A stretch of DNA of 64,000 nucleotides from Desulfatibacillum sp. (GTDB lineage: Bacteria; Desulfobacterota; Desulfobacteria; Desulfobacterales; Desulfatibacillaceae), in contig JAEINP010000012.1 in assembly GCA_016342355.1 (NCBI GenBank), positions 49,031 to 113,030 of the forward strand. The letters are read 5' to 3'. A program made the translations under genes and the position numbers. The notes below the pieces were generated by a model. That model did no database searches and was not told the DNA's origin. It saw only the letters and a program-made list of their open reading frames with translations. Positions 1-9,075 of this stretch are shown piece after piece. The number at the start of each line of letters is the position of its first letter. The stretch's first letter is position 1.

Positions 1-1226
1 CCATCCTGAGCCACCTCAACGGAAAAAAGGACTTGGGAATCCACACCCAGGTTATTACCGACGCCTTTTTACCCCTCATTGAACAGGGGGTTATCACCAA
101 TAAAAAGAAATCCTATTTGCCGGACAAAATCGTAGCGTCCCTGTGCATGGGCTCGGAAAAACTTTACCGCTTTGTGGATAACAACCCCCTCTTTTACTTC
201 CGGGGTTCAGAATTCGTCAACGACCCCACGGTCATTGCCCGGAACGATAATCTGGTTTCCATCAGTTCGGCCCTGGAAGTGGATCTCACAGGCCAGGTGT
301 GCAGCGACTCCGCAGGCAGAATCTTTTATAGCGGTATTGGCGATCAGGTGGATTTCCTCCGGGGCAGTTCCATGTCCGAGGGCGGTTTTTCCATTGTGGC
401 CCTGCCGTCCACGGCCAAAGGCGGCACGGTTTCCAGGATCGTGCCCCAACTTTCCGACGGCGCTGGCGTGGCAACCACCCGCGGCGACGTGAACTTTGTG
501 GTGACCGAATACGGCATCGCCGAACTCCAGGGCCAGAGCATTTACCAAAGGGTCATGGAGCTGGCCCAAATCGCCCATCCCAAATTCCGCAAGCAACTGA
601 TTGAAATGGCCAAGGAGCGGCGATACATCTTTGCGGACCAGCTTCCCCCTCCGGAAGACGACCTTATTTTTCTGGAGGAATACAAGTCCAGCCGTCTGCT
701 GCCCAACGGCAAGGTGGTGGAGTTTCGTCCCCTGTTGCCATCCGACGAGATTGACTACCGGAACTTTTTCTATTCCCTCAAGGAAGAGACCATCTATTAC
801 CGGTTTTTCCACAACAAAAAGACCTTTTCCCACGAGGTGGTCCAAAAGCAATGGGCTGCCGTGGATTACCGGAAAAACATGTCGGTCATCGGCCTGGGTC
901 CCAAGGGCGGTTATAAGGAGATCATAGCCATCGGCTCCTATGCCGAGTCTGAAAACGGGTTTGCCGAAGTGGCCTTTGTCACCAGCGAATCCTACCAGAA
1001 GCAGGGGATTGCCTCCTATACGTTGGAAATGCTGGAACGCATCGCCCGGGAAAACGGGTACAAAGGCTTTGTGGCCACGGTCATCCGGGACAACATCCCC
1101 ATGCTGCGGGTGTTTGAAAAACGCTATCCCAATCTAAAATCCTGTTTTGACGGCGGGGAAATCACCTTGGAAATGCTGTTCGTCCAGGAAGAGGAACACG
1201 CCGGAGATCAAAAGGAGCACGCATGA
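1..1226 (+). CDS. Acetyl-CoA hydrolase/transferase C-terminal part fused to GNAT acetyltransferase (5' partial)
   Basis: The reading frame is open from base 3, so the gene begins before the window; the TTG at 33 is internal. The first ~210 residues match the C-terminal half of acetyl-CoA hydrolase/4-hydroxybutyrate CoA-transferase family enzymes (motifs DLGIHTQ, VITNKKK, GSEKLY, GRIFYSGIGDQVDF, VTEYGIAEL). These enzymes move CoA between acetyl-CoA and short acids. After a short linker, residues ~225-385 form a GNAT acetyltransferase domain with FRPLLPSDE at its start and the acetyl-CoA loop around QKQGIASYTLEML. The CoA-transferase/GNAT fusion is known in Desulfobacterota and relatives; the GNAT half may acetylate or regulate the enzyme (inference). 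The stop overlaps the next gene by ATGA, suggesting co-translation. Confidence 0.9.
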   Translation, partial: ILSHLNGKKDLGIHTQVITDAFLPLIEQGVITNKKKSYLPDKIVASLCMGSEKLYRFVDNNPLFYFRGSEFVNDPTVIARNDNLVSISSALEVDLTGQVCSDSAGRIFYSGIGDQVDFLRGSSMSEGGFSIVALPSTAKGGTVSRIVPQLSDGAGVATTRGDVNFVVTEYGIAELQGQSIYQRVMELAQIAHPKFRKQLIEMAKERRYIFADQLPPPEDDLIFLEEYKSSRLLPNGKVVEFRPLLPSDEIDYRNFFYSLKEETIYYRFFHNKKTFSHEVVQKQWAAVDYRKNMSVIGLGPKGGYKEIIAIGSYAESENGFAEVAFVTSESYQKQGIASYTLEMLERIARENGYKGFVATVIRDNIPMLRVFEKRYPNLKSCFDGGEITLEMLFVQEEEHAGDQKEHA

Positions 1227-1738
1227 TGGTCAGGCAATGCAGGCGTATGTTAGGAATGGCGGCCTTATTTCTGATAGTGGCCTCTTGTGTTTCCATGAAC
1301 CAGTTCGGCGCCATCCGGGGCAACAGCGAAGTGACCCAGTCTTTCAAGAATTATGAAGTAAGCTCCCAGTACCGGTATTACACCATCGGTCCCGGGGGCC
1401 AGCCCACGGCCATCCTGGGCATTGACAGGGAGTATTCGCTGAATTCCAGCATCTGGCAGGCCGTGGAACTCACCCCGGAGATGCTGAAAACCATGGTGGA
1501 CCTTGTCAACCTGGGATCCCCGGACAAGGACCGGTACTGGGGCTCGGTAGTCCTGGACAACGCGGGAAACACGGTAGGAGTTTTCTATTCCACATGGCGC
1601 AAGGGAATCGTCAAGGTCTCTCAAGACAAGACAGTCATGGTCTCCCCGGACAAATCATCAACCTTCAAAGGCCCCCGGGCCTTACGCTCCGGCATTCCTG
1701 CTTGCTGGATGGAATTGTCAGGTTATGCCCAAAGTTAA
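1223..1738 (+). CDS. Predicted lipoprotein, tandem paralogue 1
   Basis: 171 aa with an N-terminal signal of type II: basic start, hydrophobic stretch and lipobox LIVASC, so an outer- or inner-membrane lipoprotein is expected. The mature part holds the pattern YRYYTIGPGG, AILGIDREY, W-x-x-V-E-L-T-P-E-M and GVFYSTW. The downstream neighbour has the same pattern, so the two form a tandem duplication. The start overlaps the preceding stop (ATGA). No enzymatic motif is visible and I do not recognise a functional family; a cell-envelope role is only inferred. Confidence 0.75.
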   Translation: MMVRQCRRMLGMAALFLIVASCVSMNQFGAIRGNSEVTQSFKNYEVSSQYRYYTIGPGGQPTAILGIDREYSLNSSIWQAVELTPEMLKTMVDLVNLGSPDKDRYWGSVVLDNAGNTVGVFYSTWRKGIVKVSQDKTVMVSPDKSSTFKGPRALRSGIPACWMELSGYAQS

Positions 1739-2189
1739 TTTTTGCCGCTACTTTTTGCTCGCATGCGTAGCCGCTCTTGCCTGGGGATGCGTTTCCCTGG
1801 ACCAGTATGGCAGCCTGAGTCTGGACTCTTCGGTGAGGGAGGCCTTTACCACCGGTGAAGTGTCCAGGAATCAAGTCTATTACATCATGGGTTCCCGGGT
1901 CACTCCGGATGCCATTATCGGAATCAACAAGGCTTTCACCCTGAATGATGACTCCTGGCAGCCCGTGGATATGACCCCGGATATGCTGAGCCAGTGGGTG
2001 GGACGCATGGACACAAGTGCGGACCCCACAAAGGGCGTTGCGGCAGCCGCCATATACGACAACCAGGGCCAGGCCGTGGGCGTCTGGTATTCCCCGTGGC
2101 AGGAAGCCACAATCCTTGTCACAAAGGAAAATCAGGTTGTGGTCCATCCTGCTAAAACCAAAAGCGCAGGCGGAGGCGGCTGTGGCTGA
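1725..2189 (+). CDS. Predicted lipoprotein, tandem paralogue 2
   Basis: 154 aa, starting inside the end of paralogue 1 (14-base overlap), so translational coupling is likely. It has a signal peptide with lipobox LAWGC. The mature sequence repeats the features of its neighbour: QVYYIMG, AIIGINKAFTL, WQPVDMTPDML and GVWYSPWQE. It ends in a Gly/Cys-rich tail (AGGGGCG). The function is unknown. Copy 1 carries a C-terminal extension that copy 2 lacks, so the two have already diverged. Confidence 0.75.
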   Translation: MPKVNFCRYFLLACVAALAWGCVSLDQYGSLSLDSSVREAFTTGEVSRNQVYYIMGSRVTPDAIIGINKAFTLNDDSWQPVDMTPDMLSQWVGRMDTSADPTKGVAAAAIYDNQGQAVGVWYSPWQEATILVTKENQVVVHPAKTKSAGGGGCG

Positions 2190-2284
2190 AATTGATTTTG
2201 CCGCCGGTCCGGCGGCCTAACATTGTGATTTTCGGAGATTGCGGCCAGGACGGAGCCTTTGTTCCAGGCTAACCGAATGCAACC

Positions 2285-3664
2285 ATGCTTTCCTTTATAA
2301 AACAGGCAAAGCGCCCCATAAGGTCTAATGCCAACCAGTTGGCCATTATGGGATTTCTGGGCCTTATTCTCCTGGGGACCCTGCTCCTTATGCTGCCGGT
2401 TGCAGCCCGGGGAGAAGATCTGTCCTTTATCGACGCCCTCTTCACCTCCACCTCCGCCGTGTGCGTCACGGGCCTGACCGTGGTGGACACGGGAACCCAC
2501 TTCACCCTGTTCGGGCAAATCGTCATACTGTTTTTGATCCAACTGGGCGGACTGGGAATCATGATCCTCACCACCTCCATCCTGTTCATGCTGGGCAAAC
2601 GGCTGTCCATCGCCCTGAGCGACGGGATCAGCGGTTCTTTTCTCCCGGCCAGGCATATGAGCCTGGGAGGGATGATCAAGATCACCTTGGCCTGGACCTT
2701 CCTGATCGAGTTGGCGGCGGCCCTGGTCCTTTTCGCCCGCTGGATGGGGGATTTCCCCCCGGGCATGGCGGCGTGGCTGGCTGTCTTCCATGCAGTCTCC
2801 GCCTTTTGCAACGCGGGTTTCTCCCTGTTTCCCGACAGCCTGGTACGCTACGCCGGAGACCCTCTGGTCACCGGCGTCATCATGGCCCTGATCATTAGCG
2901 GGGGCATTGGTTTTTTTGTCATGATAGATGTCTGGGGGGCGTTCAAGGGCCGCTTTCAACCCGGACGCATGGTGAGTCTCCACACCCGACTGGTCCTCAC
3001 CATGACCATCTTTCTGATTGTTTTTGGCGCCCTGGCCTTTTGGGGGATAGAGCATAATCACAACCTCAAGGACCTTTCTCCTTTCCAGGAAGCCTTGCGC
3101 GCCCTGTTCCAGTCCGTGACAGCCCGCACTGCGGGCTTCAATACCATGGAAATTCCTGAACTGGCCAACGCCAGCCTGTTTTTGCTCATCATGCTCATGT
3201 TCATCGGGGGCGCACCCGGGTCCACGGCCGGGGGTATCAAGGTCACCGCCGCCTGCGTGGTGGTCATCGCAGTCATAGCCAGGCTCCGGGGCATGCAAAA
3301 AGCCTCTTGGGCAGGGAGATCCTTATCCAGGGGGGACCTGGAACGGGCCCTGGTGCTCATTTTATTGTCCGGGGCATTGGTGGGCCTTATCACCATGCTG
3401 TTGCTCATTACGGAATTGGGGGGAATAGCTCATACCCATAGCCGGGGGCTTTTTTTGGAACTGGTTTTCGAATGCGTTTCCGCCTTTGGCACCGTGGGAC
3501 TAACCACGGGAGTCACCCCCGGGCTCACCACAACAGGCCGATTGCTTATAATTTTCGCCATGTTCGTGGGCAGGCTGGGACCCTTTACCCTGGTGTACGC
3601 CATGGAAAGCCGCAAGACGCCCGTGCGCATGCAATACCCGGAAGAAAAAATAATGATCGGTTAG
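2285..3664 (+). CDS. ktrB: TrkH/KtrB-type potassium uptake transmembrane protein
   Basis: 459 aa, hydrophobic throughout. The four pore-loop repeats of the Trk/Ktr superfamily are visible: STSAVCVTGLTVVD, AVSAFCNAGFSLF, SVTARTAGFNTME and ECVSAFGTVGLTTG, each with the filter glycine after T/N-x. The sequence GGAPGSTAGGIKVT before the last repeats is typical of KtrB. It forms the K+-conducting channel of a Ktr system, normally gated by an RCK protein, and such a gene follows 26 bases downstream. The length is normal for KtrB rather than for longer TrkH. The subfamily call (KtrB versus TrkH) rests on length and partner. Confidence 0.92.
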   Translation: MLSFIKQAKRPIRSNANQLAIMGFLGLILLGTLLLMLPVAARGEDLSFIDALFTSTSAVCVTGLTVVDTGTHFTLFGQIVILFLIQLGGLGIMILTTSILFMLGKRLSIALSDGISGSFLPARHMSLGGMIKITLAWTFLIELAAALVLFARWMGDFPPGMAAWLAVFHAVSAFCNAGFSLFPDSLVRYAGDPLVTGVIMALIISGGIGFFVMIDVWGAFKGRFQPGRMVSLHTRLVLTMTIFLIVFGALAFWGIEHNHNLKDLSPFQEALRALFQSVTARTAGFNTMEIPELANASLFLLIMLMFIGGAPGSTAGGIKVTAACVVVIAVIARLRGMQKASWAGRSLSRGDLERALVLILLSGALVGLITMLLLITELGGIAHTHSRGLFLELVFECVSAFGTVGLTTGVTPGLTTTGRLLIIFAMFVGRLGPFTLVYAMESRKTPVRMQYPEEKIMIG

Positions 3665-3690
3665 CAAACCGGACACAAGAGGAAAAACAA

Positions 3691-4347
3691 ATGGCCCAAG
3701 TAGCAGTCATAGGCATCAACAGTTTCGGATACCATGTCGCCAGGGCCCTGGCCAGAAACGGCAACGAAGTCCTGGCCATGGACCAGCAGGAGCCCATCAT
3801 CGACCGCATAAAGGGGTATGTTTCCAAGGCTGTTATGGCCGACGCCACGGACAAGCGGGTTTTGAGGGAGTTGAACATGTCCCAAATGGACGCTGTGGTC
3901 CTGAGCCTGGGGTCCAAACTGGACGCCAGCATTTTGGTGGCCATGCATCTATTGGACCTGAAGGTGAAAAACATCGTGGCCAAGGCGGTGTCGGACGACC
4001 ATGTGAAAATCCTGGAACGCATCGGCGTACACCGGGTGGTCTTTTTGGAGCGGGACATGGGCGAACGCATCGCCGCCAGTCTCCAGGGCGTACACATCAT
4101 GGACTATCTGCCCATTGGCTCGGATATGTCCATCATCGAGATGAGCCCTCTCAAGGAAATGATCGGCAAAAACCTGATTGAGCTGGATTTCAGGAATCGC
4201 TACAATTGTCAGGTTCTGTCCATCCGGGACACCCAGTCAGGCCTGACCTTGTCCCCGCCCGAGGCGGACACCCAAATAGAGCCTTTCCATGTGCTCACGG
4301 TCATGGGAACCAAAGATCTCATCGCCTCCCTGAGTAAACGCAAATAA
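3691..4347 (+). CDS. ktrA: KtrA/TrkA-family RCK regulatory subunit of potassium uptake
   Basis: 218 aa from the ATG at 3691; a purine-rich AGAGGAAAAA precedes it, and the longer upstream open frame overlaps ktrB and is unlikely to be translated. Residues 1-130 are an RCK_N Rossmann domain (VIGINSFGYHVA in place of the usual GxGxxG, then LAMDQQE and KAVMADATD). Residues ~135-218 are an RCK_C domain. The protein binds nucleotides (ATP/ADP or NAD) and gates the KtrB pore from the cytoplasm. The first glycine-loop position carries I-N-S rather than G-x-G, a modest departure. It is certainly co-transcribed with the upstream gene. Confidence 0.92.
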   Translation: MAQVAVIGINSFGYHVARALARNGNEVLAMDQQEPIIDRIKGYVSKAVMADATDKRVLRELNMSQMDAVVLSLGSKLDASILVAMHLLDLKVKNIVAKAVSDDHVKILERIGVHRVVFLERDMGERIAASLQGVHIMDYLPIGSDMSIIEMSPLKEMIGKNLIELDFRNRYNCQVLSIRDTQSGLTLSPPEADTQIEPFHVLTVMGTKDLIASLSKRK

Positions 4348-4481
4348 TTCCGTCAGCCGCCCCTGTTTCATGCAAAAGGCTTGGGCGCATTTGCGAAAAA
4401 CAATGTACACCAGATTGCAGTAATGGCGGCGGCTTCAAACAGCTGGAGGAAATTTTCGGACCTCATACAATACGGCGCTGA

Positions 4482-7166
4482 CTATGGTTTATCCAGCGCC
4501 TTCCGCACGGCGGCGGCCATGGCTTTCACCGCAAAAGGTTTCTGAATAAAATTCACATCCTCGTCCACCACCCCATGATGGGCGATCACATTGGCGGTAT
4601 AGCCGGACATGAACAGGACTTTTATGTCAGGCCTTTGCCCCTCAATCCTGTCCTTGAGATCCTTGCCGTTCATTTCGGGCATGACCACATCTGTGACTAA
4701 CAGGTGGATTGGCCCTTCGTGCCTTTCGGCCAAGTCCAGGGCTTCGCCAGGACTTCCCGAGGCCAGGACATGGTACCCGTAGCGTTCCAGGATTGATTTC
4801 GCCAGTTTCAAAATCGCCGATTCATCTTCCACCACCAGCACGGTTTCCTTGCCTTGGGCTGGCTCCGGTTCTGCGCCCGCCTTGAGAACGGAGGCGTCTT
4901 CCATAACCCGGGGCAGGTAGATTTTGAAGGATGTTCCCTGACCGGGCTCGCTATAGACGTTGATGAATCCCTGATTTTGCTTCACCATGCCATAAATGGT
5001 GGCCAACCCCAAACCCGTGCCGTCTTCCATTCCCTTGGTTGTAAAAAACGGTTCAAACAAATGTTCCAGGGTTTCCTTGTCCATGCCGGCCCCGTTGTCG
5101 CTCACCGCCAGCATGACGTATTCCCCGGGAACAAAATCCGCATGGGCAGAGCAGTAGGCCTCGTCAAAAACCACGTTCCGGGTTTCAATGAACAGGTTCC
5201 CCACTCCGGCGATGGCGTCCCGGGCATTGATGGAAAGGTTGGCCAAAACCTGATCAACCTGACTGGGGTCCATTTTCACGGTCCAGAGTTCAGGCTCCGG
5301 CTTCCATTCCAGAGTGATGTTCTCTCCGATAAGCCGTTTGAGCATTTTGAGCATGCCGGAAACCGTGTCGTTCAAATCCAGCAGCCTGGGTTGGATGGTT
5401 TGCCTGCGGGCAAAAGCCAAAAGCTGCCGGGTGAGATCGGCGGAGCGTTGAGCTGCGTGCTGAATTTCATGGAGGTCCTCCTGGATAGGCAGATTGGAAT
5501 CAATCCGGCTCATGGCCATCTCTGCATGGCCGAGAATCACCCCCAGCATGTTGTTGAAGTCGTGGGCCACGCCCCCGGCCAACCGGCCGATGGCCTCAAT
5601 TTTCTGGGCCTGCCGGAGTTGGTGTTCCATTTGATGGCGTAAGGTGATGTCACGGGTTACCCCCTGGAGTCCCACGGGCGTCCCATCTTCATCCAGAAGC
5701 ACCCTGCCGGTAATTTCCACGCGAATGGGGTCCCCGTTTTTTTTTTGCATATCCGCTTCAAACACAATACCGGAATTGTCGGGGAGATTTTCCAGAGCAG
5801 TAATGACAACGCCCGCCATGTCAAAGAAGTTTTTCTCGTCACAGTGATCCTGAAGATTCGATCCCACCCATTCTTCCACCGTGTATCCCATCATCCTGTA
5901 AACAGCCGGATTGATGTAGCTGAATGCAAAATCCATATCCATCAGCCAGATGCAGTCCTCGATATTGTCGGCCAAAAGCCGGTATCTGGCTTCACTGTCC
6001 AGCAACGCAATCTCGGCCTGTTTGCGCTCGGCGATGTCCTCTCCGGAACTCAGGGTTCCAATCACCCTGTTTTGGGCATCCGTCAAAACCGTGTTATGCC
6101 ATGCCACATACCGTGGCTCGCCGTAAGCTGTCTTTATCCGGTTTTCCACATACCCCAAATCCGGAACGTTTTCTTGGATGATTTGGGAAAAAACGTTTTC
6201 TATCCTGGTCTTTTCATCCTCCGCCACAAACGTCTCCAGCCAGTTCTTACCCACAATCTCGCTTTCCGATAGCCCCAGCACTTCGCAGCCTTTCCGGTTG
6301 ATGAGAGTAACCCTGCCGACGGAATCCAGAGCAACAATAATGACGCCGGCAATATCCAGGTAATTTTGGGCGCGATCCCGCTGCTCCCGTATGGCGCTTT
6401 CCGCCCTGCGCCGCTCCTTGATTTCAATCTCCAATCGTTCTTTTGCCGCCTTCACCACATCGGCCTGGCGAAGTTTTTCCATGGATTCACTGATGGAAAT
6501 CCTCATGGAATCCAGGGCGCCTGAAAACTCGCCGATCTCATCCGCCGAATCCATGGCGATGGGCTCGTCCAGGTTGCCGGCTGCAATCCTTTCTGCGGAT
6601 TGTTTCAAACGGGAGAGGGGAGCGAAAACAAATTTCCGGGAAAGCAAACCCGTTGTCAAGGAAATGGCGATCAAGACCAATACCATGAGCGCAAAGGCTG
6701 CGCGGGCTTCCTTGTAGGCGGCCCTGCGAATTTTTTTTGTTGAAAACGCCAGTCGAATGCGGCCTACTTGCTTGTCCTTGTAATAAATCTCTTTGGAAAG
6801 GGTCAGGTAATCGGACGAGCTTTTAAAAAACGCGAAGGGTTTATCCGTGAATTGGAGTCTGGCCTTTTGGCTGACGACCCGTTTTTCCGTGACCACCTCG
6901 GCAAACACAATGTCATCGGACAAGAAAATGGATTCCAGAAAATCGGTCACGTACGAGTCGTTGAAATGCCATAATGCATTGGCCAGACTGAGTTGGGCCA
7001 GATCGGCGGTGCTTTGCAAGCTGGATTCCAACTGGTTTCTGGTATTGTTGGCATTGATAGCTACAAGGAGAAGGGTGAAGACCGCCAAAATGGCAATCAT
7101 GACTCCGGCCAGGGCGCCAGCGAATTTGCGGCTGATGGACGTGTTAAAAAAAAATGGATTTATCAT
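4482..7166 (-). CDS. Hybrid sensor histidine kinase (HAMP-PAS-PAS-HisKA-HATPase-REC)
   Basis: 894 aa. The order is: TM helix ~14-36, extracytoplasmic sensor ~37-155, TM ~158-178, HAMP ~178-235, a PAS domain ~265-380 and another ~385-515. Then come HisKA with the H box GGVAHDFNN, HATPase_c with NLSINARDAI, DNGAGMD and GTGLGLATI, and a C-terminal receiver ~770-890 with VVEDE, phosphoacceptor Asp in VTDVVMPE and the conserved Lys in IQKPF. The kinase autophosphorylates and passes phosphate to its own receiver. The gene for a periplasmic solute-binding protein lies 41 bases upstream on the same strand, so the pair may form a ligand-sensing unit (inference). No output regulator gene is adjacent. 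Confidence 0.93.
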   Translation of the reverse strand: MINPFFFNTSISRKFAGALAGVMIAILAVFTLLLVAINANNTRNQLESSLQSTADLAQLSLANALWHFNDSYVTDFLESIFLSDDIVFAEVVTEKRVVSQKARLQFTDKPFAFFKSSSDYLTLSKEIYYKDKQVGRIRLAFSTKKIRRAAYKEARAAFALMVLVLIAISLTTGLLSRKFVFAPLSRLKQSAERIAAGNLDEPIAMDSADEIGEFSGALDSMRISISESMEKLRQADVVKAAKERLEIEIKERRRAESAIREQRDRAQNYLDIAGVIIVALDSVGRVTLINRKGCEVLGLSESEIVGKNWLETFVAEDEKTRIENVFSQIIQENVPDLGYVENRIKTAYGEPRYVAWHNTVLTDAQNRVIGTLSSGEDIAERKQAEIALLDSEARYRLLADNIEDCIWLMDMDFAFSYINPAVYRMMGYTVEEWVGSNLQDHCDEKNFFDMAGVVITALENLPDNSGIVFEADMQKKNGDPIRVEITGRVLLDEDGTPVGLQGVTRDITLRHQMEHQLRQAQKIEAIGRLAGGVAHDFNNMLGVILGHAEMAMSRIDSNLPIQEDLHEIQHAAQRSADLTRQLLAFARRQTIQPRLLDLNDTVSGMLKMLKRLIGENITLEWKPEPELWTVKMDPSQVDQVLANLSINARDAIAGVGNLFIETRNVVFDEAYCSAHADFVPGEYVMLAVSDNGAGMDKETLEHLFEPFFTTKGMEDGTGLGLATIYGMVKQNQGFINVYSEPGQGTSFKIYLPRVMEDASVLKAGAEPEPAQGKETVLVVEDESAILKLAKSILERYGYHVLASGSPGEALDLAERHEGPIHLLVTDVVMPEMNGKDLKDRIEGQRPDIKVLFMSGYTANVIAHHGVVDEDVNFIQKPFAVKAMAAAVRKALDKP

Positions 7167-7207
7167 GAACCTTTACCATGTCCCTTGCTTTCATGAAAAC
7201 CAATATG

Positions 7208-8062
7208 TCAATCCAACTGGAGGAAGTAGGTGGAGTAATTGTCCTGCATCAGATCTCTTTCCTCCTGGTTGGTATAGCCCTTTTGCAGTATGCGCAGATA
7301 CTCCGGGTCTTGTTTGACCTTTTCCAGCATGGTGTTGATGTCCTTGAGGACCATCTCGCCCCATTCATTTTTTGGGCAGGCCACATAGCTCTCGTAAAAT
7401 CGGGGACCGTCTTCAATGGGTATGCTGATCAGGGGTTCCTTGTATAGAGAGGCGTGTTTTTCGGCCAGATAATAGGCCACAAAAGGGTATTCGATGGAGT
7501 AGTCCACCCGGCCCGAAAGCAGCATTTGAATCACGCTGTCAGAAGGTATGGCGACTCTTTCGAAATTTACGCTCCCCTGGATGCCCGTCAAAATTTTGTC
7601 CAGGGCTGGACCATAGGAGCGTTTGCTCTCCAGAACTCCCTTTAATCGCCGGTCCTTCACAATATCCGAAAGCGAAACGGAAAGAGGATTCCCCAGGCTT
7701 TCAGACGTGGATTTTCTCATGACCGCCCGGACAGGTATGCCAAAGGAATTGGCGGTGGAAAAGGCCGCGATTTGCTCTCTTTCCTCGGTTTTGATGGCGA
7801 ATATGTTGCACACCTCCTGGCCTTCTTTCACGCCTGTCCAAAACCTGGCCCAATTCATTTCCACTTTTTTATGGTCGTATTGGGGAAGGTTTTTGATGTA
7901 CATGTCCAACAAGGCGTCAAAACGGCCCATGCCCTGCTCCGGCCCCTCCAGCATTTGATAGGGGGGCCAGTCAATAACCAGCCATTTCAGTTCTTCCTTG
8001 GACCACGCGTTCGAGTGCAGGAGAAAGACTGTCAGGACCCCCAAGACAAGATATTTTTTCAT
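7208..8062 (-). CDS. Periplasmic solute-binding protein, family 3 type
   Basis: 284 aa from the ATG at 8062 (GGAGAA eight bases upstream). A longer frame exists but begins with residues that do not look like a signal. The N-terminus MKKYLVLGVLTVFLLHSNAWS is a cleavable signal peptide. The mature part has the two-lobed binding-protein pattern of SBP_bac_3 (WLVIDWPPYQ near the start, RVDYSIEYPFVAYYLAE in lobe 2). No permease or ATPase gene of an ABC transporter is nearby. Instead it is followed by a hybrid histidine kinase, which suggests that it serves as a sensor protein rather than an importer component. The ligand cannot be told. Confidence 0.85.
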   Translation of the reverse strand: MKKYLVLGVLTVFLLHSNAWSKEELKWLVIDWPPYQMLEGPEQGMGRFDALLDMYIKNLPQYDHKKVEMNWARFWTGVKEGQEVCNIFAIKTEEREQIAAFSTANSFGIPVRAVMRKSTSESLGNPLSVSLSDIVKDRRLKGVLESKRSYGPALDKILTGIQGSVNFERVAIPSDSVIQMLLSGRVDYSIEYPFVAYYLAEKHASLYKEPLISIPIEDGPRFYESYVACPKNEWGEMVLKDINTMLEKVKQDPEYLRILQKGYTNQEERDLMQDNYSTYFLQLD

Positions 8063-8416
8063 GAATACAATTCTCCATAAAGCGCTATCCCGGTTGGGAG
8101 GGTGCAACCTCCAAAACCATACAGCAAATATCCGATATTTTAATAATTATCAGCAAAAGGCAAGCCGCTACAGGCCCGCAACTATGGGGATTTTGAATGC
8201 AATAATTGCGCCATTCATAACAAGGCCCATTCCGTCCAGGACACTCCACCGACTTGAATATACATAGAAAAACCACTCGCTGCATGACAAACAGGGTTAA
8301 AAAGGCCTTTTCATTCTTCTAAAAATGGGATATCCTCATGGTATCCGGAAAAAGAACACTCCAACCAAACTGGTTCCTCTGTTTTCTGTAAAGCACAATG
8401 GTTTCCGAGGTGCGAC
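8063..8416. other. Divergent intergenic region with a palindrome
   Basis: 354 bases between the minus-strand binding-protein gene and the plus-strand cNMP/patatin gene, so it should hold two promoters. A perfect 15-base palindrome, AAATATC-C-GATATTT, lies at 8126-8140 on the side of the binding-protein gene and could be an operator. I see no clear -35/-10 pair, RNA gene or small ORF with a good ribosome-binding site. Confidence 0.4.
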
Positions 8417-9058
8417 ATGACTAAACAGGTCAATGAAACAAACATGCTGGACACCCTCAAGGCCACCTACCTTTTCAAGGAAAAATTCAGCGAAACCCTT
8501 TTGGATGAAATCCTCCACAACAGCAGCTATGTGGATATTTCCCAAAACGCCTGCCTGTTCCGCCAGGGCGACGAAGGGGACGCCATGTATATCGTGGCGG
8601 AGGGGTCTCTCAAGGTGGTCATTGTTTCGGAAAACGGCGCTGAATCATGCGTGGCGAAAATTGGACCGGGAGAACCTGTGGGCGAAATTCAACTCCTTAC
8701 CGGCGGCAGACGCACGGCCAGCGTTCTGGCTGAACAGGATACCCGGCTTTTGTGCATCAACAGGGAATGCATTGATCCGGTGGCTGCATCACACCCCAAT
8801 TTTTTCGAGGAACTGAACCGCATTGTCCTGGAACGCCTGCGGGAGAACCAGTTACTGACCGTATTGCTTCTGCTGTTCGGATATCTGGACAGGCAAAAAC
8901 TCCGGTTTATCAAAAGACAACTGGAATGGGTTCTCATCAAAAAGGGCGAAAGGCTTTTCAGCCAGGGAGAACCTATCGACTGCTTTTATATCCTGACCAA
9001 CGGAAGACTGAGCGTGGTGGCGGATGATCCCTCGGGCAAAAAAAACACATCAACATAA
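8417..9058 (+). CDS. Cyclic-nucleotide-binding N-terminal part of a frameshifted cNMP-patatin protein
   Basis: 213 aa with start ATG after GAGGTG. Residues ~20-135 are a complete cNMP-binding (CAP_ED) domain: FRQGDEGDAMYIVAEGSLKV, GPGEPVGEIQLLTGGRRTAS. A second copy begins at about residue 155 (FSQGEPIDCFYILTNGRLSVV) but is cut by a stop just after an A8 run at 9038-9045. The rest of the second domain (RPGECVGEMGMIAETPRNA) continues in the -1 frame and joins the patatin ORF that follows. Shifting at the run gives one protein of about 756 aa. This part alone would be half a domain short, so it is either a frameshifted gene, a sequencing error, or a recoded gene. Confidence 0.8.
   Translation: MTKQVNETNMLDTLKATYLFKEKFSETLLDEILHNSSYVDISQNACLFRQGDEGDAMYIVAEGSLKVVIVSENGAESCVAKIGPGEPVGEIQLLTGGRRTASVLAEQDTRLLCINRECIDPVAASHPNFFEELNRIVLERLRENQLLTVLLLLFGYLDRQKLRFIKRQLEWVLIKKGERLFSQGEPIDCFYILTNGRLSVVADDPSGKKNTST
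9040..9046 (+). other. Possible -1 frameshift (slippery heptamer A AAA AAC) in A8 run
   Basis: Within eight consecutive A residues (9038-9045) the zero-frame codons are AAA AAA AAC, giving a canonical X XXY YYZ heptamer. A -1 slip puts the ribosome on CAC at 9046 and into the patatin frame. Polymerase slippage adding one A would do the same. The site lies in the middle of a cNMP-binding domain. Confidence 0.5.
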
Positions 9059-9075
9059 TCAGACCCGGCGAGTGT

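Noticed and set aside
2132..3298. 388-codon His/Gln-rich frame opposite ktrB
   Set aside because: Shadow of transmembrane codons; composition is typical of antisense to hydrophobic genes.
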